The notes under the pieces are model-generated. The model ran no database searches. It was not told the DNA's origin and was given only the letters and a program-made list of their open reading frames with translations. Of a stretch of DNA of 64,000 nt, positions 26,870 to 36,299 are shown in pieces. Positions within the stretch are counted from its first letter, which is position 1; every line of letters begins with the position of its first letter. The translations under genes and the position numbers were made by a program. This stretch comes from Acidimicrobiia bacterium (GTDB taxonomy: Bacteria; Actinomycetota; Acidimicrobiia; Acidimicrobiales; MedAcidi-G1): positions 59,229 to 123,228 of the forward strand of contig DUCC01000012.1 in assembly GCA_012959995.1 (NCBI GenBank), read 5' to 3'.

Positions 26870-28093
26870 ATGAGTGAAGCCGGCGAGACGACAATCTCTC
26901 TGAAAAATGTTTACAAGATCTTTGGGCCAGATCCCCGAGGTCGAGCATTTGACTTGAGTAGTGCGGGTGTGCACAAAGATGAGGTTCAGCGTCTCTCTGG
27001 TCATGTGGTGGGTATGTCTGACATTTCCTTTGATGTAAAGCGTGGCGAAATTTTTGTAGTAATGGGTTTGTCTGGCTCTGGTAAATCCACGGCTATCCGT
27101 ACGGTAAATAAACTGCACGACATCACCTCCGGGTCGGTAACCGTAGAAGGTGTGGATGTTCAAGCCTTGCAGGGTAAAGCCCTCCAGGAATTCCGTCGAG
27201 AGAAAATGGGCATGGTGTTTCAACACTTTGCCTTATTCCCTCATATAAACGTTATCCAAAATACCAGTTATGGGCTTAAGGTGCAAGGCGTTGATCGCCG
27301 TGAACGTGAGGTAGCAGCGATGGAGGCCTTAGCCATGGTGGGCTTAGAGGCTTATGCCAACAACAACATTTCTGAACTTTCGGGTGGCATGCAACAAAGG
27401 GTGGGCTTAGCTCGTGCGCTTTGCTCCAACCCACCAATTTTGCTTATGGATGAAGCATTTAGTGCTCTTGACCCGCTTATTCGTCGGCAAATGCAAGACG
27501 AACTCATGGTTATCCAAAGTCAACTCCACAAGACCATTCTTTTTATTACTCATGATCTCAACGAGGCATTACGCATCGGTACCCGGGTTTGTATTTTGCG
27601 TGACGGCAAAGTGGTACAAATCGGTACCCCAGAAGAAATCCTGACCGAGCCGGCCAACGCCTATGTAGCCGAATTTGTTCAAGATGTAGATCAGGGCCGG
27701 GTCATAGCCGTTGACGAGGTTATGAAAGAAGCAATGATTATAGATTCCAACAGCACAGTGGCCGAGGCGGTGACCGCTCTTGGTAAGCGTGACGGCGGGT
27801 TTGTGATCGATACCGACGGGCGACCTACTGGTCTTTTAACGAAGGCCGATGCTGGGGTGGCTCTGGCTCAGGGGACGACGAACTTGAGGGATGTTTTAAG
27901 GGCCGATTATGAAACCACTTTGGCTTCTCAACGCCTGAATGAGAATTATGCGGCGGGCGGTCGTGGCCTCCCTATAGCCGTCATAAACGAAAAAGGCTGC
28001 TTGATCGGCGAACTTGAACCGCGAGAGATTATGGAAGAAATGGGTCGGGTAGAGCAACTTATAGATGGATTCGAGCGGGAGGTATTTCTATGA
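26870..28093 (+). CDS. proV: Glycine betaine ABC transporter ATPase with CBS region
   Basis: A 407-residue ProV/OpuAA-type ATPase. Walker A is GLSGSGKST, then MVFQHFALFPH (Q-loop), signature LSGGMQQRVGLARAL, Walker B ILLMDEAFSALDP and the switch LFITHDL. From about residue 285 a C-terminal CBS-pair region (MKEAMIIDSNSTVAEAVTAL, GRPTGLLTKADAG) follows, which in OpuA-like systems senses ionic strength. About 50 residues before the ABC core (YKIFGPDPRGRAFDLSS) are typical of ProV. GGGG lies before the ATG, and the permease overlaps by ATGA. Confidence 0.93.
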   Translation: MSEAGETTISLKNVYKIFGPDPRGRAFDLSSAGVHKDEVQRLSGHVVGMSDISFDVKRGEIFVVMGLSGSGKSTAIRTVNKLHDITSGSVTVEGVDVQALQGKALQEFRREKMGMVFQHFALFPHINVIQNTSYGLKVQGVDRREREVAAMEALAMVGLEAYANNNISELSGGMQQRVGLARALCSNPPILLMDEAFSALDPLIRRQMQDELMVIQSQLHKTILFITHDLNEALRIGTRVCILRDGKVVQIGTPEEILTEPANAYVAEFVQDVDQGRVIAVDEVMKEAMIIDSNSTVAEAVTALGKRDGGFVIDTDGRPTGLLTKADAGVALAQGTTNLRDVLRADYETTLASQRLNENYAAGGRGLPIAVINEKGCLIGELEPREIMEEMGRVEQLIDGFEREVFL

Positions 28094-30186
28094 TCCGGTT
28101 GTTAGCGGTAATGCAGACGAAGGCTGGATCGGTTAGCGTTTTTGACTCAGATATTCTTGACCAGTGGGAGATCCCTTTTGGAGAGTGGATTGACCAAATG
28201 GTTGACTGGATTGACGCCAACATGACTTGGCTACTTGACGCCATTGAGTGGCCCTTTACTTTCCTGCTGAAAAACTTTGTAGATAATTTTTTAGCGGTCA
28301 TTCCGTGGATTTGGGTTGTCTTGGCTATCGCCATTATTGGCTCGCTGGTGAGAAGCCCTAAAATTGGGGTTTATGCCGGTTTGGCTCTGGCACTTTGCGG
28401 GCTTTTGGGCACCGAATATTGGCTAGAAACAGTACGAACTGTGGGCATGGTGCTGGTGGCGGTCCTGCTCTGCGCCCTCGTAGGTATTCCTTTGGGGGTT
28501 GCTTCTGGCCGCCTAGATGCGGTGTGGAATGCTGTGCGACCAATTTTGGATGCCATGCAAGTGGTCCACGCTTTTGTCTACATGTTGCCGGTTATTTTCT
28601 TCTGGGGCATCGGGGTGGTTCCGGGAACCATGGTCACCATGGTCTTTGCTTTGCCTCCGTTGATACGCCTTACCAACCTGGGGATCAGACAGGTGCCCGA
28701 AGAGGTGGTGGAAGCCAGTCGAGCTTTTGGTGCTTCGGAGTTTCGCGTCCTCACTCATGTGCAGTTGCCTTTGGCCCGCCAAGCGATCATGACTGGCTTA
28801 AACCAAACTCTTTTGATGTCTATCGCCATGATCGGCATTGTGGCCATCATGGGAGCGGGCGGCTTAGGCCGTTTGGTTTACAAGGCGGTGCAAAACTTTG
28901 ATATTGCGGCTTCGGCCGCTTCAGGCTTGGCATTGTTTTTGGTGGCGGTAATTTTGGACCGCCTTTCTCAACCAGAAGAGGGAGACACCGGCAACCTTTT
29001 TTCTCGTATTCATCGTGCCTGGTCACATCGGTCTGACCCAGAAGCATTGTTGCCGAGTGGCGAGAGTGCCGCAGCGAAGCCTTCAAACGCTGATAACGAT
29101 GCTCCGGCCAATGCGGCCGAAAAAGTGGGTATGCGTATAGCGGGAGTCGGTGGCTTGCTGGCGGTGGTTTCGGTATTCCTTACCTGGGGTAGCGGTGCAG
29201 GCCGTTTGAGCGGCCATGCTCGTTTTAGTGACCTTGACTTAACCGGGGAATCATTTAACGGATTGGCCGCCTCGGGAGGCTCAATGGCCGGTTATGCGGT
29301 ACTGGCTTGTGGGGTGTTGTTGCTCCTTATAGCGATTGTTTTTGAGCGTCAGCCGGGGAGTGGGTCACGGTGGTTTAGCCCCGATGGTGCGGTACTTCTT
29401 TCGGCAGCGATGTTTTTCTCGGCTTTAACCTATTTCCTTGTTCGAACTGCTCCAGATACGGTTAGTTACAGTTACGGCATAGGAATCTACGTTGCTTTGC
29501 TGGCATCGGGGGCCGCGGTTGGTGGCTCAATTTATGCTCTTTGGGCGGGCCAGTACGCAGCATTGCGGCCCCTTACCCTTAATGTTTCTTGGGGCAAGGT
29601 CGTTGCCGGGTTCTTTGCTTTGATAATGATCAGCATTGGCACTATTTCAGGCTGGACCTTTGATGAACGTTTGTCGGGCCAATTGACAGAAGACCAACAG
29701 GTCAGGGTGGAGGAACTAAGACAAGAAGCAGTGGACGATCCTTCTTCGGCTGCCTTGAATACTTTGGCCGTAGGCCGCATATACAACGAAGCCCGGTTAA
29801 GCAGCTTGATTATCTTGGACGGATGGAACGAAGACGGGGGTGGCCTGGGAGGGTTTACTTTGGTCGGCGGAATCATCGGAGCATTAATGATTTTCCCTGC
29901 TGCGGGCGTATTTGGAACCAGTGAACATTTGCGTTGGCGTTGGAGCGCTTTGGTGGCCGCCGTGGGCCTCGGAGTAACAATGATCGGAGTCATTTGGGTG
30001 GGAGCGCTCTTGCGAGTAGGAGAGAACCTCATTGTGACCGGCACCGGGGCCTTTTTAACCATGCTGGGAGGGTTCTTTTTGCTGGCTACCTCAAAGTCGC
30101 TACTTAAAGAGTTCCATCGCAATAAGGTCTACGACGATGCTCATTTGTCTCCAGAAATTAAAAAAGTTCTGGCAACATCCGCCTAG
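28090..30186 (+). CDS. proW: Glycine betaine permease ProW fused to an extra membrane domain
   Basis: A 698-residue protein, more than twice the usual ProW length. Residues 1-330 are a ProW/OpuAB permease with the EAA-type loop VVEASRAFGASEFRVLTHVQLP and IMGAGGLGRLVYKAVQNFD. After a polar linker (about 300-345) comes a second hydrophobic part of about 350 residues with roughly seven or eight helices and one soluble loop (about 520-570: DERLSGQLTEDQQVRVEELRQEA). I do not recognise the second part. It could be a regulatory or stabilising domain. The frame is continuous, so this is a true fusion in the sequence given. Confidence 0.85.
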   Translation: MIRLLAVMQTKAGSVSVFDSDILDQWEIPFGEWIDQMVDWIDANMTWLLDAIEWPFTFLLKNFVDNFLAVIPWIWVVLAIAIIGSLVRSPKIGVYAGLALALCGLLGTEYWLETVRTVGMVLVAVLLCALVGIPLGVASGRLDAVWNAVRPILDAMQVVHAFVYMLPVIFFWGIGVVPGTMVTMVFALPPLIRLTNLGIRQVPEEVVEASRAFGASEFRVLTHVQLPLARQAIMTGLNQTLLMSIAMIGIVAIMGAGGLGRLVYKAVQNFDIAASAASGLALFLVAVILDRLSQPEEGDTGNLFSRIHRAWSHRSDPEALLPSGESAAAKPSNADNDAPANAAEKVGMRIAGVGGLLAVVSVFLTWGSGAGRLSGHARFSDLDLTGESFNGLAASGGSMAGYAVLACGVLLLLIAIVFERQPGSGSRWFSPDGAVLLSAAMFFSALTYFLVRTAPDTVSYSYGIGIYVALLASGAAVGGSIYALWAGQYAALRPLTLNVSWGKVVAGFFALIMISIGTISGWTFDERLSGQLTEDQQVRVEELRQEAVDDPSSAALNTLAVGRIYNEARLSSLIILDGWNEDGGGLGGFTLVGGIIGALMIFPAAGVFGTSEHLRWRWSALVAAVGLGVTMIGVIWVGALLRVGENLIVTGTGAFLTMLGGFFLLATSKSLLKEFHRNKVYDDAHLSPEIKKVLATSA

Positions 30187-30238
30187 TTGCTATGGGGCCG
30201 ATGGAAGCTTTCGAGATGGGCAATGTTAGATTTTGTTC

Positions 30239-31036
30239 ATGATTAAAGGTACCGAAGAACTCTTGGTAGGGCGTGAGGGCGACATCGTTACCCTCACGCT
30301 TAACCGGCCAAAAACAATGAACGCCATGACTAGCAAAATGTTTGCTGACTTTGGTGAAATTTGCCGCCAAGTAAACGCCGACTCGTCAATTAGGGTGCTG
30401 GTGATTGACGGCGCCGGGGGAAACTTTTGCTCAGGTGCTGATGTAGGCGCGCAAGCTGCTCGAGCGACCGGTGAAGAGCCTTCGGTCCCGCTGCGGAACT
30501 TACGTATGATCAAAGCTTCAGCGCAGGCCCTGCATGAAATCCAACACCCGGTTATTGCCAAGGTGTACGGAGTGGCGGCCGGAGCGGGCCTCAACCTGGC
30601 CTTAGGGTGTGATTTAGTTTATGCCGCCGACACGGCTCGTTTTTCTGAAATCTTTGCCCGCCGGGGGCTAACTATTGATTTTGGCGGGTCCTGGGTTTTG
30701 CCCCGCCGGGTTGGTTTGCATCGGGCCAAAGAGTTGGCTTTGCTGGCTGAGGTGATTGACGCCACGGAGGCCGATCGCATTGGTTTGGTGAACCGGGTGG
30801 TTCCGGAAGCCGAGTTGGATGCTTACGTTAACGATGTGGTGACACGAATTGCTGCTGGCCCGCCGCTGGCGCTTTCTATGAGCAAAGCCCTTTTGAACAA
30901 CGGAGCGCAGACCTCTATGAGCCAAGCGTTGGAAGCCGAAGGCCAGGCACAATCAACCAATTTTGCCACCAACGATGTTCGTGAAGCAGGCCAAGCGTGG
31001 CTCGAAAAACGGTCCGCCAAATTCACCGGCTCTTAA
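30239..31036 (+). CDS. Enoyl-CoA hydratase/isomerase family protein
   Basis: A crotonase-fold protein of 265 residues. The oxyanion-hole segments are GNFCSGADVGA and VAAGAGLNLALGCDLVYAAD. At the acid/base positions it shows Asn (GAGLNLAL) and Asp (GLTIDFGGSWVLPRRVG) instead of two Glu, resembling PaaG-type isomerases more than classic hydratases. ATG 30239 was preferred over a TTG six bases upstream; no good ribosome site is seen for either. It follows proW by 52 bases and ends at a strong hairpin. A role with a carnitine-type CoA ester is possible but unproven. Confidence 0.82.
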   Translation: MIKGTEELLVGREGDIVTLTLNRPKTMNAMTSKMFADFGEICRQVNADSSIRVLVIDGAGGNFCSGADVGAQAARATGEEPSVPLRNLRMIKASAQALHEIQHPVIAKVYGVAAGAGLNLALGCDLVYAADTARFSEIFARRGLTIDFGGSWVLPRRVGLHRAKELALLAEVIDATEADRIGLVNRVVPEAELDAYVNDVVTRIAAGPPLALSMSKALLNNGAQTSMSQALEAEGQAQSTNFATNDVREAGQAWLEKRSAKFTGS

Positions 31037-31039
31037 GGT

Positions 31040-31076
31040 ACCTGCTTACCTGGGGTCAGACCCGAGGTAAGCAGGT
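31040..31076 (+). terminator. Hairpin terminator after the enoyl-CoA hydratase gene
   Basis: A perfect 12-base-pair stem (ACCTGCTTACCT at 31040-31051 with AGGTAAGCAGGT at 31065-31076) encloses a 13-base loop that itself can form a GGG/CCC pair. It starts four bases after the stop codon. Only a short T-rich tail (TGGTTTG) follows. Confidence 0.75.
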
Positions 31077-31080
31077 TGGT

Positions 31081-31097
31081 TTGCCGAATGGTGGGAA
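31081..31097. promoter_or_regulatory. Operator-like palindrome upstream of the FAD oxidoreductase
   Basis: TTGCCGAATGGTGGGAA is nearly identical to the site at 837-853 (14 of 17 positions). It lies 75 bases before the ATG at 31172, directly after the terminator of the preceding gene, which marks a new promoter region. Confidence 0.6.
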
Positions 31098-31171
31098 TTT
31101 TAGCGTTTAAGGTGCCGATTGCTGGTGGGTCTGTCAGGCTCTGTCCATAAGCATTTGAGGGAGAGAGATTC

Positions 31172-32488
31172 ATGACTGAAGAAAATCAGTACGACGCAGT
31201 AATCATTGGGGCCGGTGTTATCGGTGCTGCTGTAGCGTTCGAGTTGGCGCAGCGAGGATGGAAAACTTGCAGCGTAGATAAGTTGCCGGCCGCCGGTTAT
31301 GGCTCTACCTCCAACTCCTGCGCCATCGTGCGCTTCAGTTACTCCACCTATCAGGGAGTTACTATGGCTTATGAAGGCATGCACTATTGGGTTGACTGGA
31401 GCAACTATTTAGGAGGCCCCGGTGTTGACGAATCTGGCTTGGTGGCCTTTCACCAAACCGGTACGGTCATGATTGAAGCCCCCGGCGGTCATCATGAAAA
31501 AGTTGTGCCGCTTCTTGAGTCGTTGAACATCCCGCATGAACATTGGAGCGTGGAGAAATTACAAGAGCGGCTCCCTCTGCTGACCGACGGGGTGTTTGGC
31601 CCAACCGCTCGCCCCGATGATGATGCTTTTTGGGTAGAACCAACCGAGCGGATCATTGGTGCGCTTTACACCCCCGACTCGGGTTATGTAAGCGACCCGC
31701 AACTTTCTACCCATAATTTGCAACGGGCTGCCGAAGCAAAAGGATCGACTTTTGTCTTTAATCGCCAAGTTGTGGCTATCAACCAAGAGGGGGGATGCGT
31801 ATCGGGGGTTGAACTTGATGACGGTACGCAAATCACCGCCCCGGTAGTGGTCAACGTGGCCGGGCCACACTCTTATTTGATAAACGACTTGGCTGGCCTA
31901 GCCAGCACCATGAACATCGGCACCAAAGCATTGCGTCACGAAGTGCACCACGTCCCTTCGCCCGAAGGCTTCAACTTTGAAACCGACGGTATGCATGTTT
32001 CAGATGGAGACTCAGCGGTTTACTTTCGCCCAGAAACGGGCAACAATATTCTGATAGGCAGCGAAGACCCAGAGTGCGATGAAAAAGAATGGGTAGACCC
32101 AGATAACTACGATCAAGAGATTCACCAAGATCAATGGGAAGCCCAGGTGTTGCGTTGCGCTAAACGTGTTGAAGGGCTCGGCCTGCCCCACGAAAAGAAA
32201 GGGGTAGTTGACCTCTACGACGTCAGCGATGATTGGATCCCTATCTACGACCGCACCGATCTTGACGGTTTCTATATTGCTATCGGAACCAGTGGCAACC
32301 AATACAAAAACGCTGGGGTGGCCGGGCACTGTATGGCAGAACTCATTACGGCAGTAGAAGCCGGGCACGACCATGACGCTGAACCGCTCAAAGTAAAGGG
32401 TCGCTACACCGGGTTGGAAATGGACTTGGGCTTTTTCTCTCGCAACCGAGAGATCAACCCCGACTCATCGTTTTCGGTCAACGGTTAA
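31172..32488 (+). CDS. FAD-dependent amine oxidoreductase (DAO/sarcosine oxidase-like)
   Basis: A 438-residue DAO-family flavoprotein: AVIIGAGVIGAAVAFELAQRGWKTCSVDK for FAD, GYGSTSNSCAIVRFSYST where related enzymes contact the isoalloxazine, VVNVAGPHSYLINDLAG in the second nucleotide segment, and FYIAIGTSGNQYKNAGVAGHCMAELI near the end. The family oxidises secondary or tertiary amines such as sarcosine. No GcvT half is present, unlike the two long relatives in this window. GGAGAGAG precedes the ATG. An operator-like site and its own promoter region separate it from the ECH gene. It overlaps the convergent dddP gene by four bases. Confidence 0.82.
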   Translation: MTEENQYDAVIIGAGVIGAAVAFELAQRGWKTCSVDKLPAAGYGSTSNSCAIVRFSYSTYQGVTMAYEGMHYWVDWSNYLGGPGVDESGLVAFHQTGTVMIEAPGGHHEKVVPLLESLNIPHEHWSVEKLQERLPLLTDGVFGPTARPDDDAFWVEPTERIIGALYTPDSGYVSDPQLSTHNLQRAAEAKGSTFVFNRQVVAINQEGGCVSGVELDDGTQITAPVVVNVAGPHSYLINDLAGLASTMNIGTKALRHEVHHVPSPEGFNFETDGMHVSDGDSAVYFRPETGNNILIGSEDPECDEKEWVDPDNYDQEIHQDQWEAQVLRCAKRVEGLGLPHEKKGVVDLYDVSDDWIPIYDRTDLDGFYIAIGTSGNQYKNAGVAGHCMAELITAVEAGHDHDAEPLKVKGRYTGLEMDLGFFSRNREINPDSSFSVNG

Positions 32489-33810
32489 CAAAACTCCGTC
32501 AAACTTAACGACCACGGAGTGAGGTTTTCGTAACCGGTTTCGGTGATCAACACTTGGTTTTCTAGTTTTACACCTTCGCCTCCGGCATAAGGCCCTACAT
32601 AGGATTCCACGGTCATCACCATGCCGGGTTCGAGCACCCCGTCGTAGCCAAACTGGTCCCAACTGGAGGGGAACATTATGGAAGGCCATTCGTCGCATTG
32701 CCCGACCCCGTGGTAAAGCACCGAATAGTGGCGGTAGTCATCGGTGGAAGGCACCCAGGATTTGTGGGTTAGGTCGTAGAAGGAACGCCCCGGGGTAAGA
32801 AGTTCGATGTTGCGTTCCATCTGCTCAACGGCTATTTGGTGGACGAAGTTTTGTTGTGGGGTGGGGTCGCCGTCGCCGCATCGCCAAGTACGAGAAATGT
32901 CGGTCATCATGCCGTAAGAGCCCACGAGGTCGGTGTCGAAGCCGACGAGTTCTCCCTCGGAGATGACATGGCTGGAGCATTCTTGAAACCAGGGGTTGGT
33001 GCGGGGCCCGGCTGCTAAAAGTCGGCACTCCATCCATTCACCGCCCCGAGTGAGCATTTCGGCCCAGAGCACGGCCCAAAGTTCCTGTTCAGAAATACCT
33101 GGACGCAAAGCATCAAACATTTTTTGACAAGAGATCCTTGTGGCTTCAATGGCGCAGCGCATGGCTAAGAGCTCGTCCGGCCCTTTGATGGCTCGGGCTC
33201 GTTCCATTACTTGCATACCATCGGTCAACGTCAGGCCAGCGTTTATGAGCGCTGCGGAACCCAGTGGAGGCGTGACATCGACGGCCAACCGCTTGTTGCC
33301 TCCGCCGTAGGTTTGTACGAGGTCGGCTATTTCGGCGGCCATGCGGTTTGCTTGTTCTTCAGCTCGTTGCCCTGCTAAAAAATAAGTAAACGAAGTAATG
33401 GGCCGCACCTCAGTGATCAAAGGGTTATGGGCGGAGAGAAACTCACAGTCCGTGAACTCCCAAAGCACCATGGGTCCTTCGGCAGCCACATATGCCCAGC
33501 GGGCCTGATTATGGGCCACCCAGAGTTGCATGTTTGGTGCATCGGTGGCGTACATCAGGTTCAGGGGGTCAAAAAGCAGCACCCCCGCGAGGTCGTTGGC
33601 TACCAGTTGTTCACGGATACGCGCCAACCGGTAGTGCCTTAACGCAGTGAGGTCGGGCAGGGTGAGCCCCGCAGCGGACCATTCACTTAAGGCTGGTTCT
33701 CCCGGTCCCATAACCACCCGGTGTCCTTCGCCTCCGGCCCGTTGATGGGCAGGGTCGTCAAGCATTTGGCGAAGACGAGCTTGGGCGCCAGCGGTGCGGG
33801 GGGCGGGCAA
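32485..33810 (-). CDS. dddP: DMSP lyase DddP (M24 metallopeptidase fold)
   Basis: A 441-residue protein of the M24 fold that matches DddP rather than a peptidase. Metal ligands are all present: Asp292 and Asp294 (GFDTDLVGSYG), Asp304 (TDISRTW), His367 (YHGVGQCDEWP), Glu402 (VESYVG) and Glu417 (KLENQ); catalytic-type Asp373 is in CDEWP. These sit three or four residues from the positions reported for Ruegeria DddP. GPRTNPWFQEC is also DddP-like. DddP splits dimethylsulfoniopropionate to dimethyl sulfide and acrylate. TTG 33810 follows GAGG and starts two bases after the previous stop, so the gene belongs to the iclR-mttB operon. Confidence 0.87.
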   Translation of the reverse strand: MPAPRTAGAQARLRQMLDDPAHQRAGGEGHRVVMGPGEPALSEWSAAGLTLPDLTALRHYRLARIREQLVANDLAGVLLFDPLNLMYATDAPNMQLWVAHNQARWAYVAAEGPMVLWEFTDCEFLSAHNPLITEVRPITSFTYFLAGQRAEEQANRMAAEIADLVQTYGGGNKRLAVDVTPPLGSAALINAGLTLTDGMQVMERARAIKGPDELLAMRCAIEATRISCQKMFDALRPGISEQELWAVLWAEMLTRGGEWMECRLLAAGPRTNPWFQECSSHVISEGELVGFDTDLVGSYGMMTDISRTWRCGDGDPTPQQNFVHQIAVEQMERNIELLTPGRSFYDLTHKSWVPSTDDYRHYSVLYHGVGQCDEWPSIMFPSSWDQFGYDGVLEPGMVMTVESYVGPYAGGEGVKLENQVLITETGYENLTPWSLSLTEFC

Positions 33811-33812
33811 AA

Positions 33813-36254
33813 CTAGCCTCGCATGCGTGACCCAGAGGGGTCAAAGAGTGGTTCGTCCAACCGAGTAGCGGGGCGGCGGACACCCAGTACTTCAATTTCG
33901 AATCCTTCGGTTTCTTGGCAGAGCTCTGTAGGCAGATAACCCAGAGCCATAGAAGCCTGGCAGCCATGCGAGTAGGCCCCGGAGGTAAGCCAGCCCACAA
34001 CTTTGCCGTTGTGCCAGATCGGTTCGTCGCCTAAGGCATCGGCGTTTACTGCTTCAATGGTGAAGGTGGAGAGTTGACGTGCCGGGTTTTCTTGGCTTTG
34101 TGTAGCGGCTTCTCGGCCGATGAAATCTCCTTTGTTGAGTTTCACGAAGTGGCCTAAGCCGCCTTCCCAAGGGGTGTAAACAGGGCGAAATTCGGTGCCC
34201 CAGGAACCGAACCCTTTGTCGAAACGCATGGAGTTCAAGGCATGAAGGCCAAAAGGCTTGATGCCGTGTGCAGCGCCCGCTTCCATAAGGAGGTCAAAGA
34301 GTTGCACCTGCAAAGAGGCCGGAACCCAGATTTCGTAACCCAAGTCGCCAGTGAAAGTGATGCGGCCGGTCATGGTGGGGATCATGCCGATGTTGAGGCG
34401 GCGGAAATCTAAGAAACGGAATGCTTCGTTAGAGACGTCATCGTCGCATGCTGCGGCCAGTACTTCTCGTGCCTTTGGTCCGGCGATAGAAAGGCCGGTC
34501 ATTTCGTGGCTCAGTGCCCGGTAGGTGACCGACCGGTCTTGGGGCAGGTGTTCAATAAACCAGCGCTCGTGGTAGCCCTCGGCTACGCCAGAGCCAAACA
34601 CGGTGAAGGTTTCACTACCGTCAAATGGGTCGGCCAAGGTGGCCACGGTGAAGTCGCCGATCAAGTTGCCTTGATGATTCAGCATGGGGGTTAGGGCCAT
34701 GCGCCCCGCTTTGGGGATGGTGTTGCTCATGAGGTAGTCAAGAAATTCTCGTGCCCCGGGGCCGCTGAATTGATGTTTGGCAAACCCGGTGGTTTCGATG
34801 AGCCCCACTCCGTTGCGTACGGCGGACACTTCTTCAGCAACGACCTTGAAAGCGTTGGAGCGTTTGAAGGTCACGTCTTCTACCGCTTCTTCGCCAGGGC
34901 GTTGGAACCACAAGGCGGTTTCTAACCCGTAGCCGGCGCCCCATACGGCGTTGGCGTCGTTGAGTCGGCCGTAGATGGGTGAGGTATGCAAGGGTCGCCC
35001 GGCGGGGAGTTCTTCGTTGGGGAAGGCAATGCGGAAACGGTTGCTGTAGTTTTCCATGACTTTGGCTTGGGTGTATCCGGGGGTGGTCCAGTCGCCAAAG
35101 CGAGCGACGTCCATGCCCCAAATGTCGTGGCCCGGGTCGCCGGAGGTCATCCAGTTGGCCATGGTCAGGCCAACGCCGCCCCCTTGGCTTAGACCAGCCA
35201 TGATGCCGGCTGCGACCCAGTGGCCTCGTTGCCCTCGTACCGGCCCGATAACTGGGTTGCCATCGGGGGCAAAAGTAAAGGGGCCGTTTATTACTTGCTT
35301 GATGCCCACGTCGTTAAAAATGGGGAAGTGGTCGAAGCCAACTTTGAGTGAGGGGGCGAGCCGTTCGATGTCGGGAGTAAGGAGTTGCGACCCGAAGTCC
35401 CAAGGGGTTTCTTTGGTTGACCAAGGGACGCAAGCTTTTTCGTAGGTGCCGAGCAGCAGGCCTCCGGCTTCGGCACGGAGGTAGATTTCGCCGCCGAAGT
35501 CCACAGCCCCGCGCCCGTGGCCGCCGGTAGCGTCGAGCCAGTCTTTGATTTCGGGGATCTCTTCGGTGAGGAGGTACATGTGTTCCATAGCCAAAATTGG
35601 GAGCTCAATTCCGCACATGCGGCCTACTTCGCGGGCCCACAGGCCGCCACAGTTGACGATGTTTTCGGTATTGATGGTGCCTTTTTCGGTTACTACGTCC
35701 CAGGTGCCGTCGGCTTTTTGCACCAGGTCTTGGGCCCAACAGTTGCGATAGATTTCTGCCCCGGCCATTTGGGCAGCTTTAGCGTAGGCATAGGTAACGC
35801 CGGAGGGGTCTACGTGGCCGCCCACGGGGTCCCAGAGGGCGCCTACGAAGTGTTTTTCGTCCATGATGGGCAGCATTTCTTTGGCTTCAGAAACCGAGAT
35901 GATTTCGGTTTCCATACCCAGGTATTGGCCGCGAGCGTGGGTCATGCGGAGCCAGTCCATGCGGTCTTCGGTGTCGGCCAGCATCATTTCGCCGGTGAGG
36001 TGGAGGCCGCAGTCCACGCCAGAAATTTCTTCAAGTTCTTTGTATAACTGCACGGTGTAGCGCTGTAGAGCGGCCACGTTGGGGTTGCCGTTGAGGGTGT
36101 GCATGCCACCGGCGGCGTGCCAGGTGGAGCCAGCGGTGAGTTCTTTGCGTTCTACGAGCACCACGTCGTTCCACCCGTTTTTGGTGAGGTGGTAGAGGAT
36201 GCTGGCGCCGACGACGCCGCCGCCGATAACTACTGCTTGAGCATGGGTTTTCAT
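33813..36254 (-). CDS. Dimethylglycine/sarcosine dehydrogenase-like FAD-folate protein (second copy)
   Basis: An 813-residue protein with the same layout as the 3525 gene. The FAD domain starts AVVIGGGVVGASILYHLTKNGW; STWHAAGGMH holds the His used for covalent FAD in dimethylglycine dehydrogenase, and NGPFTFAPDGNPVIGPV follows. The GcvT-like half (about 420-810) has HQFSGPGAREFLDYLMSN, ITFTGDLGYEIWVPASLQVQLFDLL and a C-terminal DEPLFDPSG. The STWHAAG form is closer to classical dimethylglycine and sarcosine dehydrogenases than the first copy. It lies between mttB and dddP on one strand, and no ETF genes adjoin it. Substrate remains inferred: dimethylglycine or sarcosine. Confidence 0.87.
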   Translation of the reverse strand: MKTHAQAVVIGGGVVGASILYHLTKNGWNDVVLVERKELTAGSTWHAAGGMHTLNGNPNVAALQRYTVQLYKELEEISGVDCGLHLTGEMMLADTEDRMDWLRMTHARGQYLGMETEIISVSEAKEMLPIMDEKHFVGALWDPVGGHVDPSGVTYAYAKAAQMAGAEIYRNCWAQDLVQKADGTWDVVTEKGTINTENIVNCGGLWAREVGRMCGIELPILAMEHMYLLTEEIPEIKDWLDATGGHGRGAVDFGGEIYLRAEAGGLLLGTYEKACVPWSTKETPWDFGSQLLTPDIERLAPSLKVGFDHFPIFNDVGIKQVINGPFTFAPDGNPVIGPVRGQRGHWVAAGIMAGLSQGGGVGLTMANWMTSGDPGHDIWGMDVARFGDWTTPGYTQAKVMENYSNRFRIAFPNEELPAGRPLHTSPIYGRLNDANAVWGAGYGLETALWFQRPGEEAVEDVTFKRSNAFKVVAEEVSAVRNGVGLIETTGFAKHQFSGPGAREFLDYLMSNTIPKAGRMALTPMLNHQGNLIGDFTVATLADPFDGSETFTVFGSGVAEGYHERWFIEHLPQDRSVTYRALSHEMTGLSIAGPKAREVLAAACDDDVSNEAFRFLDFRRLNIGMIPTMTGRITFTGDLGYEIWVPASLQVQLFDLLMEAGAAHGIKPFGLHALNSMRFDKGFGSWGTEFRPVYTPWEGGLGHFVKLNKGDFIGREAATQSQENPARQLSTFTIEAVNADALGDEPIWHNGKVVGWLTSGAYSHGCQASMALGYLPTELCQETEGFEIEVLGVRRPATRLDEPLFDPSGSRMRG

Positions 36255-36299
36255 GTCGTTCTCCGTTTGCTTAGATAAAAGTTGTTTGCTGATTGAGGG

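Noticed and set aside
32485..33810. Xaa-Pro aminopeptidase annotation
   Set aside because: The catalytic pattern HGVGQCDEWP and GPRTNPWFQEC are DddP-like, and residue numbering of all ligands fits DddP better.
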